Source: Planctomycetota bacterium (GTDB taxonomy: Bacteria; Planctomycetota; Planctomycetia; Pirellulales; Thermoguttaceae). From it: a DNA stretch of 8,110 nt. The translations under genes were made by a program, and so were the position numbers. Position 1 is the first letter of the stretch. Every line of letters starts with the position of its first letter. Where the stretch lies: assembly GCA_018897395.1 (NCBI GenBank), contig JAHIKV010000238.1:1-8110 (forward strand), in the 5' to 3' direction. Positions 1-5,860 of the stretch are shown piece after piece. The notes under the pieces are model-generated. The model was not told where the DNA came from and made no database searches. It saw nothing but the letters and a program-made list of their open reading frames with translations.

Positions 1-783
1 GTGGCCGTGCTGAAACTGTCCAGCCAATTGGGCGTCATTCCCGGCCGCGACCTGCCGGAGAAACTCGCCAACATGGAAAAATGGGGCTTCGACGCCGTCG
101 AAGTTTACAGCGACGCCGTCGGAAATGAAAATAAATGCTTAGACGCGCTAAAAAACACCAAGCTGCAAGTCAGCGCCATTTGCTGGGGGTCGCACAAGGG
201 CGACCTGGTCTCCGACGTGGTGTCGAAACGGGCCGCCGGCGTCGAGGCGCTGCGCAACGCCCTGACCTCCGCCGGAGCACTCGGCGCGGCCGGCGTCGTC
301 TTCGTTCCCGCATTCAACAGAGATACAAAGCTCTGCAATCGGGAAATCCGCGAGATACTGGTCGACACGCTGCCGGCGCTGGGCGAACACGCCGAGAAGC
401 ACAACACCCACGTGATACTGGAGCCGTTGAACCGCAAGGAGGCGTTCTTTCTCCGCCAGGTGGCCGACGCCGCCTCGATCGCCCGCGACTGCAAGAGTCC
501 GGGCATCGCGGTGATGGGCGATTTCTACCACATGTATATTGAGGAGCCGAGCGACCTTGGGGCGTTCATCTCCGGCGGCCCGCTGGTCCGCCACGTTCAT
601 CTCGCCTCGCGCACGCGGGTGTTGCCCGGCCAGGACGAGCGGCAGTTCGTCGACGGATTCCGCGGCCTGAAATGGATCGGCTACCGCGGCTATTGCAGCT
701 TCGAGTGCGGGGTGCGGGGCGACCGCGAGACGGAAATCCCCAAGTCGCTGGCGTTTCTCCGCCAACAGTGGTCGATGGCATAA
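1..783 (+). CDS. Sugar isomerase/epimerase-like TIM-barrel protein (AP endonuclease 2 superfamily)
   Basis: A 260-residue protein of the xylose isomerase-like TIM-barrel superfamily, which includes hydroxypyruvate isomerases and ketose 3-epimerases. These enzymes move a carbonyl or invert a carbon on a small sugar using one divalent metal. Visible candidate metal ligands are Glu141 (ILEPLNR), Asp174 (GDFYHMYIEE), His200 (HVHLASR) and Glu235 (YCSFECG). His177 and Arg206 are candidate substrate-binding residues. From memory, the spacing 141-174-200-235 equals that of Glu152-Asp185-His211-Glu246 in D-tagatose 3-epimerase, so the active site appears intact. The substrate cannot be read from sequence. 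The first codon is GTG at the window edge, so the true start may lie upstream. No signal peptide is seen, so the protein is probably cytoplasmic. It converges with the lipoprotein gene across a repeat element. Confidence 0.85.
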   Translation: MAVLKLSSQLGVIPGRDLPEKLANMEKWGFDAVEVYSDAVGNENKCLDALKNTKLQVSAICWGSHKGDLVSDVVSKRAAGVEALRNALTSAGALGAAGVVFVPAFNRDTKLCNREIREILVDTLPALGEHAEKHNTHVILEPLNRKEAFFLRQVADAASIARDCKSPGIAVMGDFYHMYIEEPSDLGAFISGGPLVRHVHLASRTRVLPGQDERQFVDGFRGLKWIGYRGYCSFECGVRGDRETEIPKSLAFLRQQWSMA

Positions 784-1079
<296 letters not shown>

Positions 1080-1676
1080 CTACAGCATGTCGATCGACGC
1101 GGAAAGCCGCTTGCCGTCGCGGTCCTCGATGTGCGACCGGAACGGGCCTTCCTCTGGCCGCCAATGAAAAATCGCCGTGTTTAGAGTCCCCTTTTTATCC
1201 AGACGGACCGCTTGCTTCACCGGAGCGCCCTTCGTCCGCTCGATGACCCAAACGTATCCCGACTTCGGGTTCGGCTCGCCGAGAACGAACTCGTACTCGA
1301 CGCTGAACATCATCATCGTCCCCTCGGGGCCGGTTTGAGGCAACGCGACCCCGGTGGAAAGCTCGATCGAGTGCCGGTCGGTGATGATTGTGCGCGGCGG
1401 TGCGAGCGGCGGCGGGGGCTTGGTGGGCGACGATGGCTGGGGTAGGACTTCCGGCTGCCGGTCGGACTCGCCGCCGGGCACGGCGGCCGGCGCGGGCGAT
1501 TGCGCCGGCGGCGATTCAGGAGCCGGAGCCGGGGACGACGGTGGCGGTTCGGGCGACGAAGGTTTTTCCGCCCGCGGTTCCGCCCGCGGGGACGGACTCG
1601 GAACGTAATTTTCCGAACACCCGGCCGTCCAACATACAGTTGCCGCGATTAACAACGCGAGAAACATTCGTTGCAT
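1080..1676 (-). CDS. Hypothetical proline-rich lipoprotein
   Basis: A 198-residue protein that I do not recognise. Residues 1-19 are a lipoprotein signal peptide (MQRMFLALLIAATVCWTAG) ending in the lipobox-like TAGC, so Cys20 would be lipidated and the protein anchored to a membrane. Residues 27-94 are a Pro/Ser/Ala/Glu-rich linker. Residues 95-198 look like a compact, mostly beta domain with no catalytic motif that I can name. ATG at 1676 is chosen because GGGAGG sits 7 nt upstream and the signal peptide begins there. A longer reading from 1742 would run through the neighbouring repeat and lose the signal peptide. Only 23 bp separate the start from that repeat, so any promoter of its own must lie in the repeat, or the gene is read from upstream. 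Confidence 0.75.
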   Translation of the reverse strand: MQRMFLALLIAATVCWTAGCSENYVPSPSPRAEPRAEKPSSPEPPPSSPAPAPESPPAQSPAPAAVPGGESDRQPEVLPQPSSPTKPPPPLAPPRTIITDRHSIELSTGVALPQTGPEGTMMMFSVEYEFVLGEPNPKSGYVWVIERTKGAPVKQAVRLDKKGTLNTAIFHWRPEEGPFRSHIEDRDGKRLSASIDML

Positions 1677-1699
1677 GACGACCTCCCACGATACAACAA

Positions 1700-1947
1700 G
1701 TAGGTTATGCTTTAGCCTAGCGCGGCCTTTGGCCGCAACCAAAATGGGAGATAATGGTTTTCTCTAGGGGGATGAGGGCGAACCACGATCCTTTTTCCCC
1801 ATTCGGCCCCCTTAAGGGGGCCTGACGGAAAAGATGGGAATGGTCGCTTCCTTTCCCCAGGCGTAAACGCCTGGGCTAGAGAAAAACATTCTGCCCCGCG
1901 AGATTTTGGTTGCGGCTATGCCGCGCTAGTGCTGAAGCATAACCTAC
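1700..1947. repeat. MITE-like element with long imperfect terminal inverted repeats
   Basis: The left arm (1700-1767) and the right arm (1876-1947) are inverted copies of each other with a few gaps and mismatches. Shared blocks include GTAGGTTATGCTT at the tips, CTAGCGCGGC, GCCGCAACCAAAAT, and TTTTCTCTAG at the inner ends. Between the arms are two further palindromes: a perfect 18-bp one at 1805-1822 (GGCCCCC/GGGGGCC around TTAA), and a 9-bp stem with a 2-nt loop at 1856-1875 (CCCAGGCGT/ACGCCTGGG). No open reading frame inside looks real. The size of about 250 bp, the long arms and the lack of a coding region fit a non-autonomous transposable element. No target duplication is obvious at the edges. 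It ends 5 nt from the stop codon of the membrane protein gene. Confidence 0.7.
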
Positions 1948-1952
1948 GGAAC

Positions 1953-3257
1953 TTAAACTTCGGGTGCTTCCGGCAAATTGGCTTCCGGCGAGTCGGCGGC
2001 GTCGCCTTCCGCGACCGGGGCGCCGGACGGATCGGCGCCGATCGTGGGCAGGTCGGCCGGCTCTTCGTCGGCGTCGAGGTACACCTCGTCCATTTCCATC
2101 GCGTCCACGTCGCGGCGGAGCAGCAAGTAGATCGCGGTCGAAGCGGACCAGAAATAGCTGAACAGGAAGCCGACGGCCAACAGCTTCACGCAGCCGGCCC
2201 AAAAGCGGATCAGTCCGGCGCCGAACCAACCGACCCCGCCGAGATCCCCACCGGCGCCCAAAATTGAGTGGACCCGGACCTCGCCGCAGCCCCAGCCGGC
2301 GGCCCAATAGCTCATCCAAACCACACCGGCGGCGAACTCACGGACCAGCAGCCAGCCGAGCCAGCCGATCAGCGCGGCCACCACCGCGTAGAACAGGTAG
2401 TGGAGCGGCTTTTGGAAAATGTATGCGTAAGAGCGGCTCAGGGCGTCGAAGCTGTCGGAACCTTCGACGCTGATTGCGCCCCACATCAGCGGCCAGCCGA
2501 ACAGCACGCCCAGCAGCAGCAGGGCCATTATGAAACCGGCGATCAGCGCCAACGGCCATGCGATGCCTCCCAATAGAATCCCGACGCCGCCGGCGCGCAT
2601 GATCAGCCCGAGGATGATGACGGGTATGGCCATCAGCAGCACGCCTCCGACGGGCAACAGCGGGGCGGCGAAATAGGCGGGCCATTTCCGCCCGGCGAAG
2701 CGCATGGCCGCGCCCCAGCCGACCTGTTCCTCGATCGCCAACTGGACGGCGGCGGTGCGGCAGATGGCGGCCCCGAAAAACGCCCAAACCGCCACGGCCC
2801 ACAATCCGCAGAGGAGTATCGACGCGATAGCCCGCGGGGGAGTTGCCGACAGTCCGGTGTAAGATATGCCCTCGACGGCCGGCTGCGTCAGCGTCTTCCA
2901 GGAAGTGAACAATGGATTGCTTTCCCGCCAGGAGGACTTTGGGAATATGCCCGGTTCATGTTGCGGTCCACTAAGTCCGCCGCAAACGCTGTCCCCTAAC
3001 CGATTGGACACAACGGCATCGGTCACTTTCGCCCAGGGGCACACGACGTATTCTTCCAGCCACTTCGTGGCATGGGAATCGGTGTTGAAAAATGTTCCGA
3101 TTAAGGCCCAACCGAAGGCGGTCAGCAAAATTCCGACCGCGCCGAACACCAATGCCCGAAGGGCAAGGGCCAATCGAAATGCCCTTATGATCCTCAGCCA
3201 GGGAAAGACCTCCGACCACGCCACTGCTCGAATCGTATCGCCGTCTTGTTCCATCAT
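1953..3257 (-). CDS. Hypothetical polytopic membrane protein
   Basis: A 434-residue integral membrane protein whose function I cannot name. Hydrophobic segments are visible at about residues 30-57, 143-170, 195-220, 223-258 (long enough for one or two passes), 286-306 and 353-380. A soluble loop of about 85 residues (58-142) lies between the first two. The best-conserved-looking stretch is the EGSDSFDALSRSYAYIFQKP region at 265-284, before the fifth segment. The C-terminal tail (385-434) is strongly acidic and rich in Pro and Ala. The chosen start is the first of two adjacent ATG codons, with GGAGGG 9 nt upstream; the second ATG is equally possible. The gene has its own likely promoter at 3308-3340. 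It could be a planctomycete-specific family or a distant permease-like protein. Confidence 0.8.
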   Translation of the reverse strand: MMEQDGDTIRAVAWSEVFPWLRIIRAFRLALALRALVFGAVGILLTAFGWALIGTFFNTDSHATKWLEEYVVCPWAKVTDAVVSNRLGDSVCGGLSGPQHEPGIFPKSSWRESNPLFTSWKTLTQPAVEGISYTGLSATPPRAIASILLCGLWAVAVWAFFGAAICRTAAVQLAIEEQVGWGAAMRFAGRKWPAYFAAPLLPVGGVLLMAIPVIILGLIMRAGGVGILLGGIAWPLALIAGFIMALLLLGVLFGWPLMWGAISVEGSDSFDALSRSYAYIFQKPLHYLFYAVVAALIGWLGWLLVREFAAGVVWMSYWAAGWGCGEVRVHSILGAGGDLGGVGWFGAGLIRFWAGCVKLLAVGFLFSYFWSASTAIYLLLRRDVDAMEMDEVYLDADEEPADLPTIGADPSGAPVAEGDAADSPEANLPEAPEV

Positions 3258-3307
3258 GGCAAGACTCCCTCCGAGAAAAGGTGTATGGAAATCACCCGTT
3301 TTCCGGC

Positions 3308-3340
3308 ATTATATTATACGACCGGCAGCGGAGGACGCAA
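3308..3340 (-). promoter_or_regulatory. Probable sigma-70-type promoter of the membrane protein gene
   Basis: Read on the minus strand, two overlapping perfect TATAAT boxes occupy 3308-3318. A TTGCGT box (3335-3340, matching the first three bases of TTGACA) lies 16 nt before the first of them. Transcription would start about 45 nt ahead of the ATG at 3257. The placement, between the end of the chaperone operon (3387) and this start codon, supports a separate transcription unit. The -35 match is weak. Confidence 0.5.
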
Positions 3341-3355
3341 GCCGGTCTTGGCGAT

Positions 3356-3426
3356 AGTCTGGGGGGCTTTGCGAAACCGCAAGCGGCTATCCGCGACTGT
3401 CGGCGTCCGCTTGCGGTTCCCAGACT
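3356..3426. repeat. Long inverted repeat overlapping the end of the yacG-like gene
   Basis: AACCGCAAGCGG (3375-3386) pairs perfectly with CCGCTTGCGGTT (3407-3418), enclosing a 20-nt loop that contains the gene's stop codon. A further outer pairing joins AGTCTGGG (3356-3363) to CCCAGACT (3419-3426). In the minus-strand transcript this forms a stable hairpin at the end of the chaperone operon. It has no following U-run, so it may block exonucleases or be a mobile repeat rather than a classical terminator. The motif GCGAAACCGCRAGCGG occurs here (3371-3386) and again at 3603-3618. Confidence 0.6.
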
Positions 3427-3572
3427 TCCCCCTCTTCCGGCTCGACCGGGAGGCCGAATTTCTCGTCCAGCCAGCGGCCGAGGTCGATCATCCGGCATCG
3501 CTCGCTACAGAACGGCATGGCCGGGCCGTCGTCCGGCTGGAACTCTTTTCGGCAGACGGGGCAATGCGGCAT
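3387..3572 (-). CDS. yacG: YacG-like zinc-ribbon protein
   Basis: A 61-residue protein matching the YacG family, small zinc proteins known in E. coli to bind GyrB and inhibit DNA gyrase. The zinc ligands are Cys4 and Cys7 (CPVC) and Cys22 and Cys26 (CSERC). They are followed by the family-typical RMIDLGRWLDEKFGLPV stretch at residues 27-43 and an acidic end. The length is normal for the family. ATG at 3572 is chosen because it puts CPVC at the N-terminus as usual; the longer frame to 3698 reads through tandem and inverted repeats. No clear Shine-Dalgarno sequence precedes it. The last codons lie inside an inverted repeat. It is the last gene of the apparent chaperone operon, 132 nt behind the FmdB-type gene. 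The family assignment is firm; gyrase inhibition here is inferred. Confidence 0.85.
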   Translation of the reverse strand: MPHCPVCRKEFQPDDGPAMPFCSERCRMIDLGRWLDEKFGLPVEPEEGEVWEPQADADSRG

Positions 3573-3602
3573 GGCGATGGTTCGGTTTCTTTGCGGGAGA
3601 TT

Positions 3603-3653
3603 GCGAAACCGCGAGCGGTTCTCCCCCCGCGACCGCAGTCGCGGGGCGTTTTT
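3603..3653. repeat. Hairpin repeats in the fmdB-yacG gap
   Basis: Two small palindromes lie side by side. AACCG-CGAG-CGGTT (3607-3620) sits in the GCGAAACCGCGAGCGG motif shared with 3371-3386. CCCCGCGAC/GTCGCGGGG (3625-3646) has a perfect 9-bp stem and a 4-nt loop. On the plus strand the second hairpin is followed by CGTTTTT, which resembles an intrinsic terminator, but no plus-strand gene runs into it. In the minus-strand mRNA it would be an intercistronic hairpin about 53 nt before the yacG start. Confidence 0.55.
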
Positions 3654-3655
3654 CA

Positions 3656-3704
3656 CTCTCCCCTCTCCCCTCTCCCCTCTCCACTCTCCACTCTCCACTC
3701 TCCA
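3656..3704. repeat. Seven-unit heptanucleotide tandem repeat
   Basis: Exactly seven 7-bp units are present: three CTCTCCC followed by four CTCTCCA on the plus strand (TGGAGAG and GGGAGAG in the minus-strand transcript). The array ends directly against the stop codon of the FmdB-type gene at 3705. It is strand-asymmetric, with purines on the transcript side. Its unit length equals that of the GATTAGG-type arrays elsewhere in the window, but the motif differs. Confidence 0.9.
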
Positions 3705-3989
3705 CTACTTCTCCGCCTTCTTCTTGCCCTTGTCCTTGCCGTCGCTATTGGCGGCGGTGTCGGACGCGTTTTTCTTTTCGGCGGCGGCGGCTTTTTTGTA
3801 CGACTCGCTGCGGTAGTCGGTCTTGTAGAACCCCGACCCCTTGAAGACGATTGCCGCGCCGGGACCTATCAGCCGGCGGAGCTTCGCCCGGCCACATTCG
3901 GGACACTTCCGCTTCGGCGATGCCTTGATCGACTGGAACAACTCGAACTGGTGGTTGCAAGCGTTGCAAACGTAATCGTAGGTGGGCAT
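3705..3989 (-). CDS. FmdB-family zinc-ribbon regulatory-like protein
   Basis: A 94-residue protein of the FmdB/CxxC_CxxC_SSSS family, named for a putative regulator of formamidase. Most members have no proven role. It starts with the hallmark MPTYDYVC. The ribbon cysteines are Cys8 and Cys11 (CNAC), and Cys29 and Cys32 (CPEC). The family-typical FKGSGFYKTDYR follows at residues 49-60. The tail (64-94) is Ala/Lys-rich and probably disordered, and could touch nucleic acid. ATG at 3989 is chosen over an upstream frame start at 4028 because the longer version would translate a perfect palindrome and displace the conserved N-terminus. It lies 57 nt behind grpE and is likely co-transcribed with it. 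Function is unknown; a link to chaperone expression is only suggested by position. Confidence 0.85.
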   Translation of the reverse strand: MPTYDYVCNACNHQFELFQSIKASPKRKCPECGRAKLRRLIGPGAAIVFKGSGFYKTDYRSESYKKAAAAEKKNASDTAANSDGKDKGKKKAEK

Positions 3990-4003
3990 GGCTTTCTCGC
4001 ATG

Positions 4004-4034
4004 GTTGGGGTGGCAGTTGAACTGCCACCCCAAC
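4004..4034. repeat. Perfect 31-nt palindrome between grpE and the fmdB-like gene
   Basis: A 15-bp arm GTTGGGGTGGCAGTT (4004-4018) and its exact complement (4020-4034) are separated by one base. It lies 12 nt after the grpE stop and 14 nt before the next start. No T-run follows on either strand. It may be a REP-like unit or an mRNA-stabilising hairpin. Confidence 0.8.
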
Positions 4035-4046
4035 GCTTAGACTTTC

Positions 4047-4595
4047 TCACTCGGCTTTCGACACGATCACCTGGCTGGGGCGCACCACGCGGTCGTGCAA
4101 CTGGTATCCGTTCTGCGTTACCATCATTACCGTGTTGGCGGGATGCTCGTCCGAGGGTTGCTGCATGACGGCATGGTGGAAGTTCGGATCGAACGGCGCG
4201 TCGAGGGCCTCGATCCGTGTGCAATGACGGCGTTTCAACACGTCCTCCAACTGCTGGCGGACCATCTTGAAGCCTTCGAGCAGAGCGTCGGCGTCGGCAT
4301 TTTTTTCGGCCGCCTCGATTGCCCGGTCTATGTTGTCGATCACCGGCAAAAGGTCTTGCAACAGGGGGAGATTCGCGTAGCGCAACCCATCTTGATATTC
4401 GCGTGCGGCCCTCTTGCGAAAGTTGTCCAATTCGGCGCGGCAGCGCAGCTCGCGGTCGCGTGCCGCTTGCAGCTCCGCGGCGGGCGTCGCTTCCGTCGGC
4501 GCGACCTCCGGTCGCGGCTTTATGTCCGGATCATCCGCTTGCGGTTTCGCGGGTTCCGTCGGCGGTTCATGTTTGGTTGTTTTTTGTTTCGTCAC
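4047..4595 (-). CDS. grpE: GrpE, nucleotide exchange factor of DnaK
   Basis: A 182-residue GrpE, which acts as a dimer in the cytoplasm to release ADP from DnaK. Residues 1-40 are a Pro/Lys/Glu-rich disordered extension. About 41-120 form the long helical, coiled-coil part, including RAELDNFRKR and LLPVIDNIDRAI. About 122-182 are the beta domain that contacts DnaK, carrying the family signature FDPNFHHAV (135-143) and the ending VVRPSQVIVSK. The start is GTG at 4595, with GGAG 9 nt upstream. It lies 29 nt inside the end of dnaJ in another frame, which suggests translational coupling. dnaK is not in the window, so the partner must be encoded elsewhere. Confidence 0.95.
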   Translation of the reverse strand: MTKQKTTKHEPPTEPAKPQADDPDIKPRPEVAPTEATPAAELQAARDRELRCRAELDNFRKRAAREYQDGLRYANLPLLQDLLPVIDNIDRAIEAAEKNADADALLEGFKMVRQQLEDVLKRRHCTRIEALDAPFDPNFHHAVMQQPSDEHPANTVMMVTQNGYQLHDRVVRPSQVIVSKAE

Positions 4596-5742
4596 GCTTG
4601 GTGCTCCGATCGCTCGATTCCACCGAGAACAGTTCCTTCAGTTTTTTGAAAAAACTCTTTTTCGTCTGGCTCACGTGGGTATTTTCGATTTCGGCCAGTT
4701 GCCGCAGCGCGGCCTCGTGCTCGGGCGAGAGGGGTTTGTGGACCTCGACGCCGACCCGCACCAGCAGGTTGCCGCGGCTGCGGTATTTCAGGTCGGGCAT
4801 GCCGTGCCCCCTAAGGGAAAATACCTCGCCGTTTTGAGTGCCGGCGGGTATTTTTACTTCCTCGGGGCCGTCGAGGGTCGGCACCTCGACCGTCGCCCCC
4901 AACGCCGCCTGCGAATAGCCGATCGGGATTTCGCAGATCAGGTCTTGCCCCCTGCGTTGGAACAGCGGGTGTTCGGCGATGTGGATAAAGCAATAGCAGT
5001 CGCCCGGCGGGCCGCCGTTGGGACTCGGCTCGCCCTCGCCTTGCAAGCGGAGTCGGGTGCGGTTGTCGACGCCGGCCGGGACGTCCACCTTGCGGGTGAC
5101 CTTTTTCTTTACGAACCTCGAGCCTCGGCAATCGCCGCAGGGATTGGAGATCACCTGGCCCGCGCCGTGACAGGAAGGGCAAGTGGTTTGCACGGAGAAG
5201 ATGCCGGTCGATTGCACGACACGTCCGTGCCCGCCGCAATATCGGCACGGCTCGGGCCGCGTGCCCGGCTTGGCGCCCGAGCCGCCGCAGGTCTTGCAGG
5301 CCGCGTGCCGCATGAAACGGACCACCTTCGACGTGCCGTGGGCGGCCTCGCTCAGGTCGAGTTCGACGTCGCAACGGATGTCGGCGCCCTGGCGGGCGCG
5401 TGCGCCGCGCCGGTGGCCGCCGCCGAACAGATCGCCGAAAAGCCCCTCGCCGAAGATGTCGCCGAAGGCGCTGAAGATGTCGGAGATGTCGTGGAAGTGG
5501 GGCGCGCCGCCCCCTTCCAATCCGGCGTGGCCGTAACGGTCGTAGCGGGCCCGTTTGGCGGCGTGACCGAGCACCTCGAAGGCCTCGGCGGCCTCCTTGA
5601 ACTTGGCCACGGCCCCGTCGTCGCCGGGATTGCGGTCGGGATGGAATTTAAGCGCCAGCTTCCGGTAGGCTTCGGAGACTTGGGCCTCCGTAGCGTTCCG
5701 ATCCACTCCCAGGACCTCGTAATAGTCGCGTCTTGCCGCCAT
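4567..5742 (-). CDS. dnaJ: Chaperone protein DnaJ (Hsp40)
   Basis: A 391-residue class I DnaJ that delivers unfolded clients to DnaK and stimulates its ATPase. The J domain (5-72) has the essential HPD at 34-36. A Gly/Phe-rich linker spans about 72-112. The zinc region has four cysteine motifs at 149-156 (CKTCGGSG), 166-173 (CRYCGGHG), 188-195 (CPSCHGAG) and 202-209 (CGDCRGSR). All eight cysteines are present, but the last motif ends in Arg instead of Gly. The C-terminal client-binding domains run from about 215 to 350. The polar tail overlaps grpE. The start at 5742 is directly preceded by a heptad-repeat hairpin and has no Shine-Dalgarno sequence. The length is normal. The gene is third in the groES-groEL-dnaJ-grpE order. 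Confidence 0.96.
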   Translation of the reverse strand: MAARRDYYEVLGVDRNATEAQVSEAYRKLALKFHPDRNPGDDGAVAKFKEAAEAFEVLGHAAKRARYDRYGHAGLEGGGAPHFHDISDIFSAFGDIFGEGLFGDLFGGGHRRGARARQGADIRCDVELDLSEAAHGTSKVVRFMRHAACKTCGGSGAKPGTRPEPCRYCGGHGRVVQSTGIFSVQTTCPSCHGAGQVISNPCGDCRGSRFVKKKVTRKVDVPAGVDNRTRLRLQGEGEPSPNGGPPGDCYCFIHIAEHPLFQRRGQDLICEIPIGYSQAALGATVEVPTLDGPEEVKIPAGTQNGEVFSLRGHGMPDLKYRSRGNLLVRVGVEVHKPLSPEHEAALRQLAEIENTHVSQTKKSFFKKLKELFSVESSDRSTKRDETKNNQT

Positions 5743-5750
5743 CGTTGGGA

Positions 5751-5846
5751 AGGGATTAGAGATTGGGGATTAGGGATTAGAGGTCGAGAACCGATAAACC
5801 ACCCGGATATGCGCGCCTAATCCCCAATCCCTAATCCCCAATCCCT
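5751..5846. repeat. Inverted heptad arrays in the groEL-dnaJ gap
   Basis: Units of the GATTAGG/GATTGGG type are tandemly arranged at 5751-5781. Their complement (CCTAATC/CCCAATC) is arranged at 5818-5846, with a 36-nt non-repeat middle. Positions 5761-5778 pair perfectly over 18 bp with 5826-5843, and neighbouring units can shift in register. In the minus-strand mRNA this makes a hairpin ending 8 nt before the dnaJ start codon. Confidence 0.85.
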
Positions 5847-5860
5847 CTTGTCCGCGACGG

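Noticed and set aside
1677..1742. N-terminal extension of the lipoprotein to 1742
   Set aside because: It would translate part of the inverted-repeat arm and bury the signal peptide; the start at 1676 has a good ribosome site.
3625..3653. Rho-independent terminator on the + strand
   Set aside because: The hairpin and T-run look right, but no + strand gene is upstream, so it is reported as a repeat.
3246..4040. 264-codon + strand frame
   Set aside because: It runs opposite two recognisable zinc-ribbon genes and through tandem repeats, and its translation includes a low-complexity repeat stretch.
4414..5820. 468-codon open frame on the + strand opposite dnaJ
   Set aside because: Antisense shadow across dnaJ and the start of grpE, crossing the heptad repeats; no family features.
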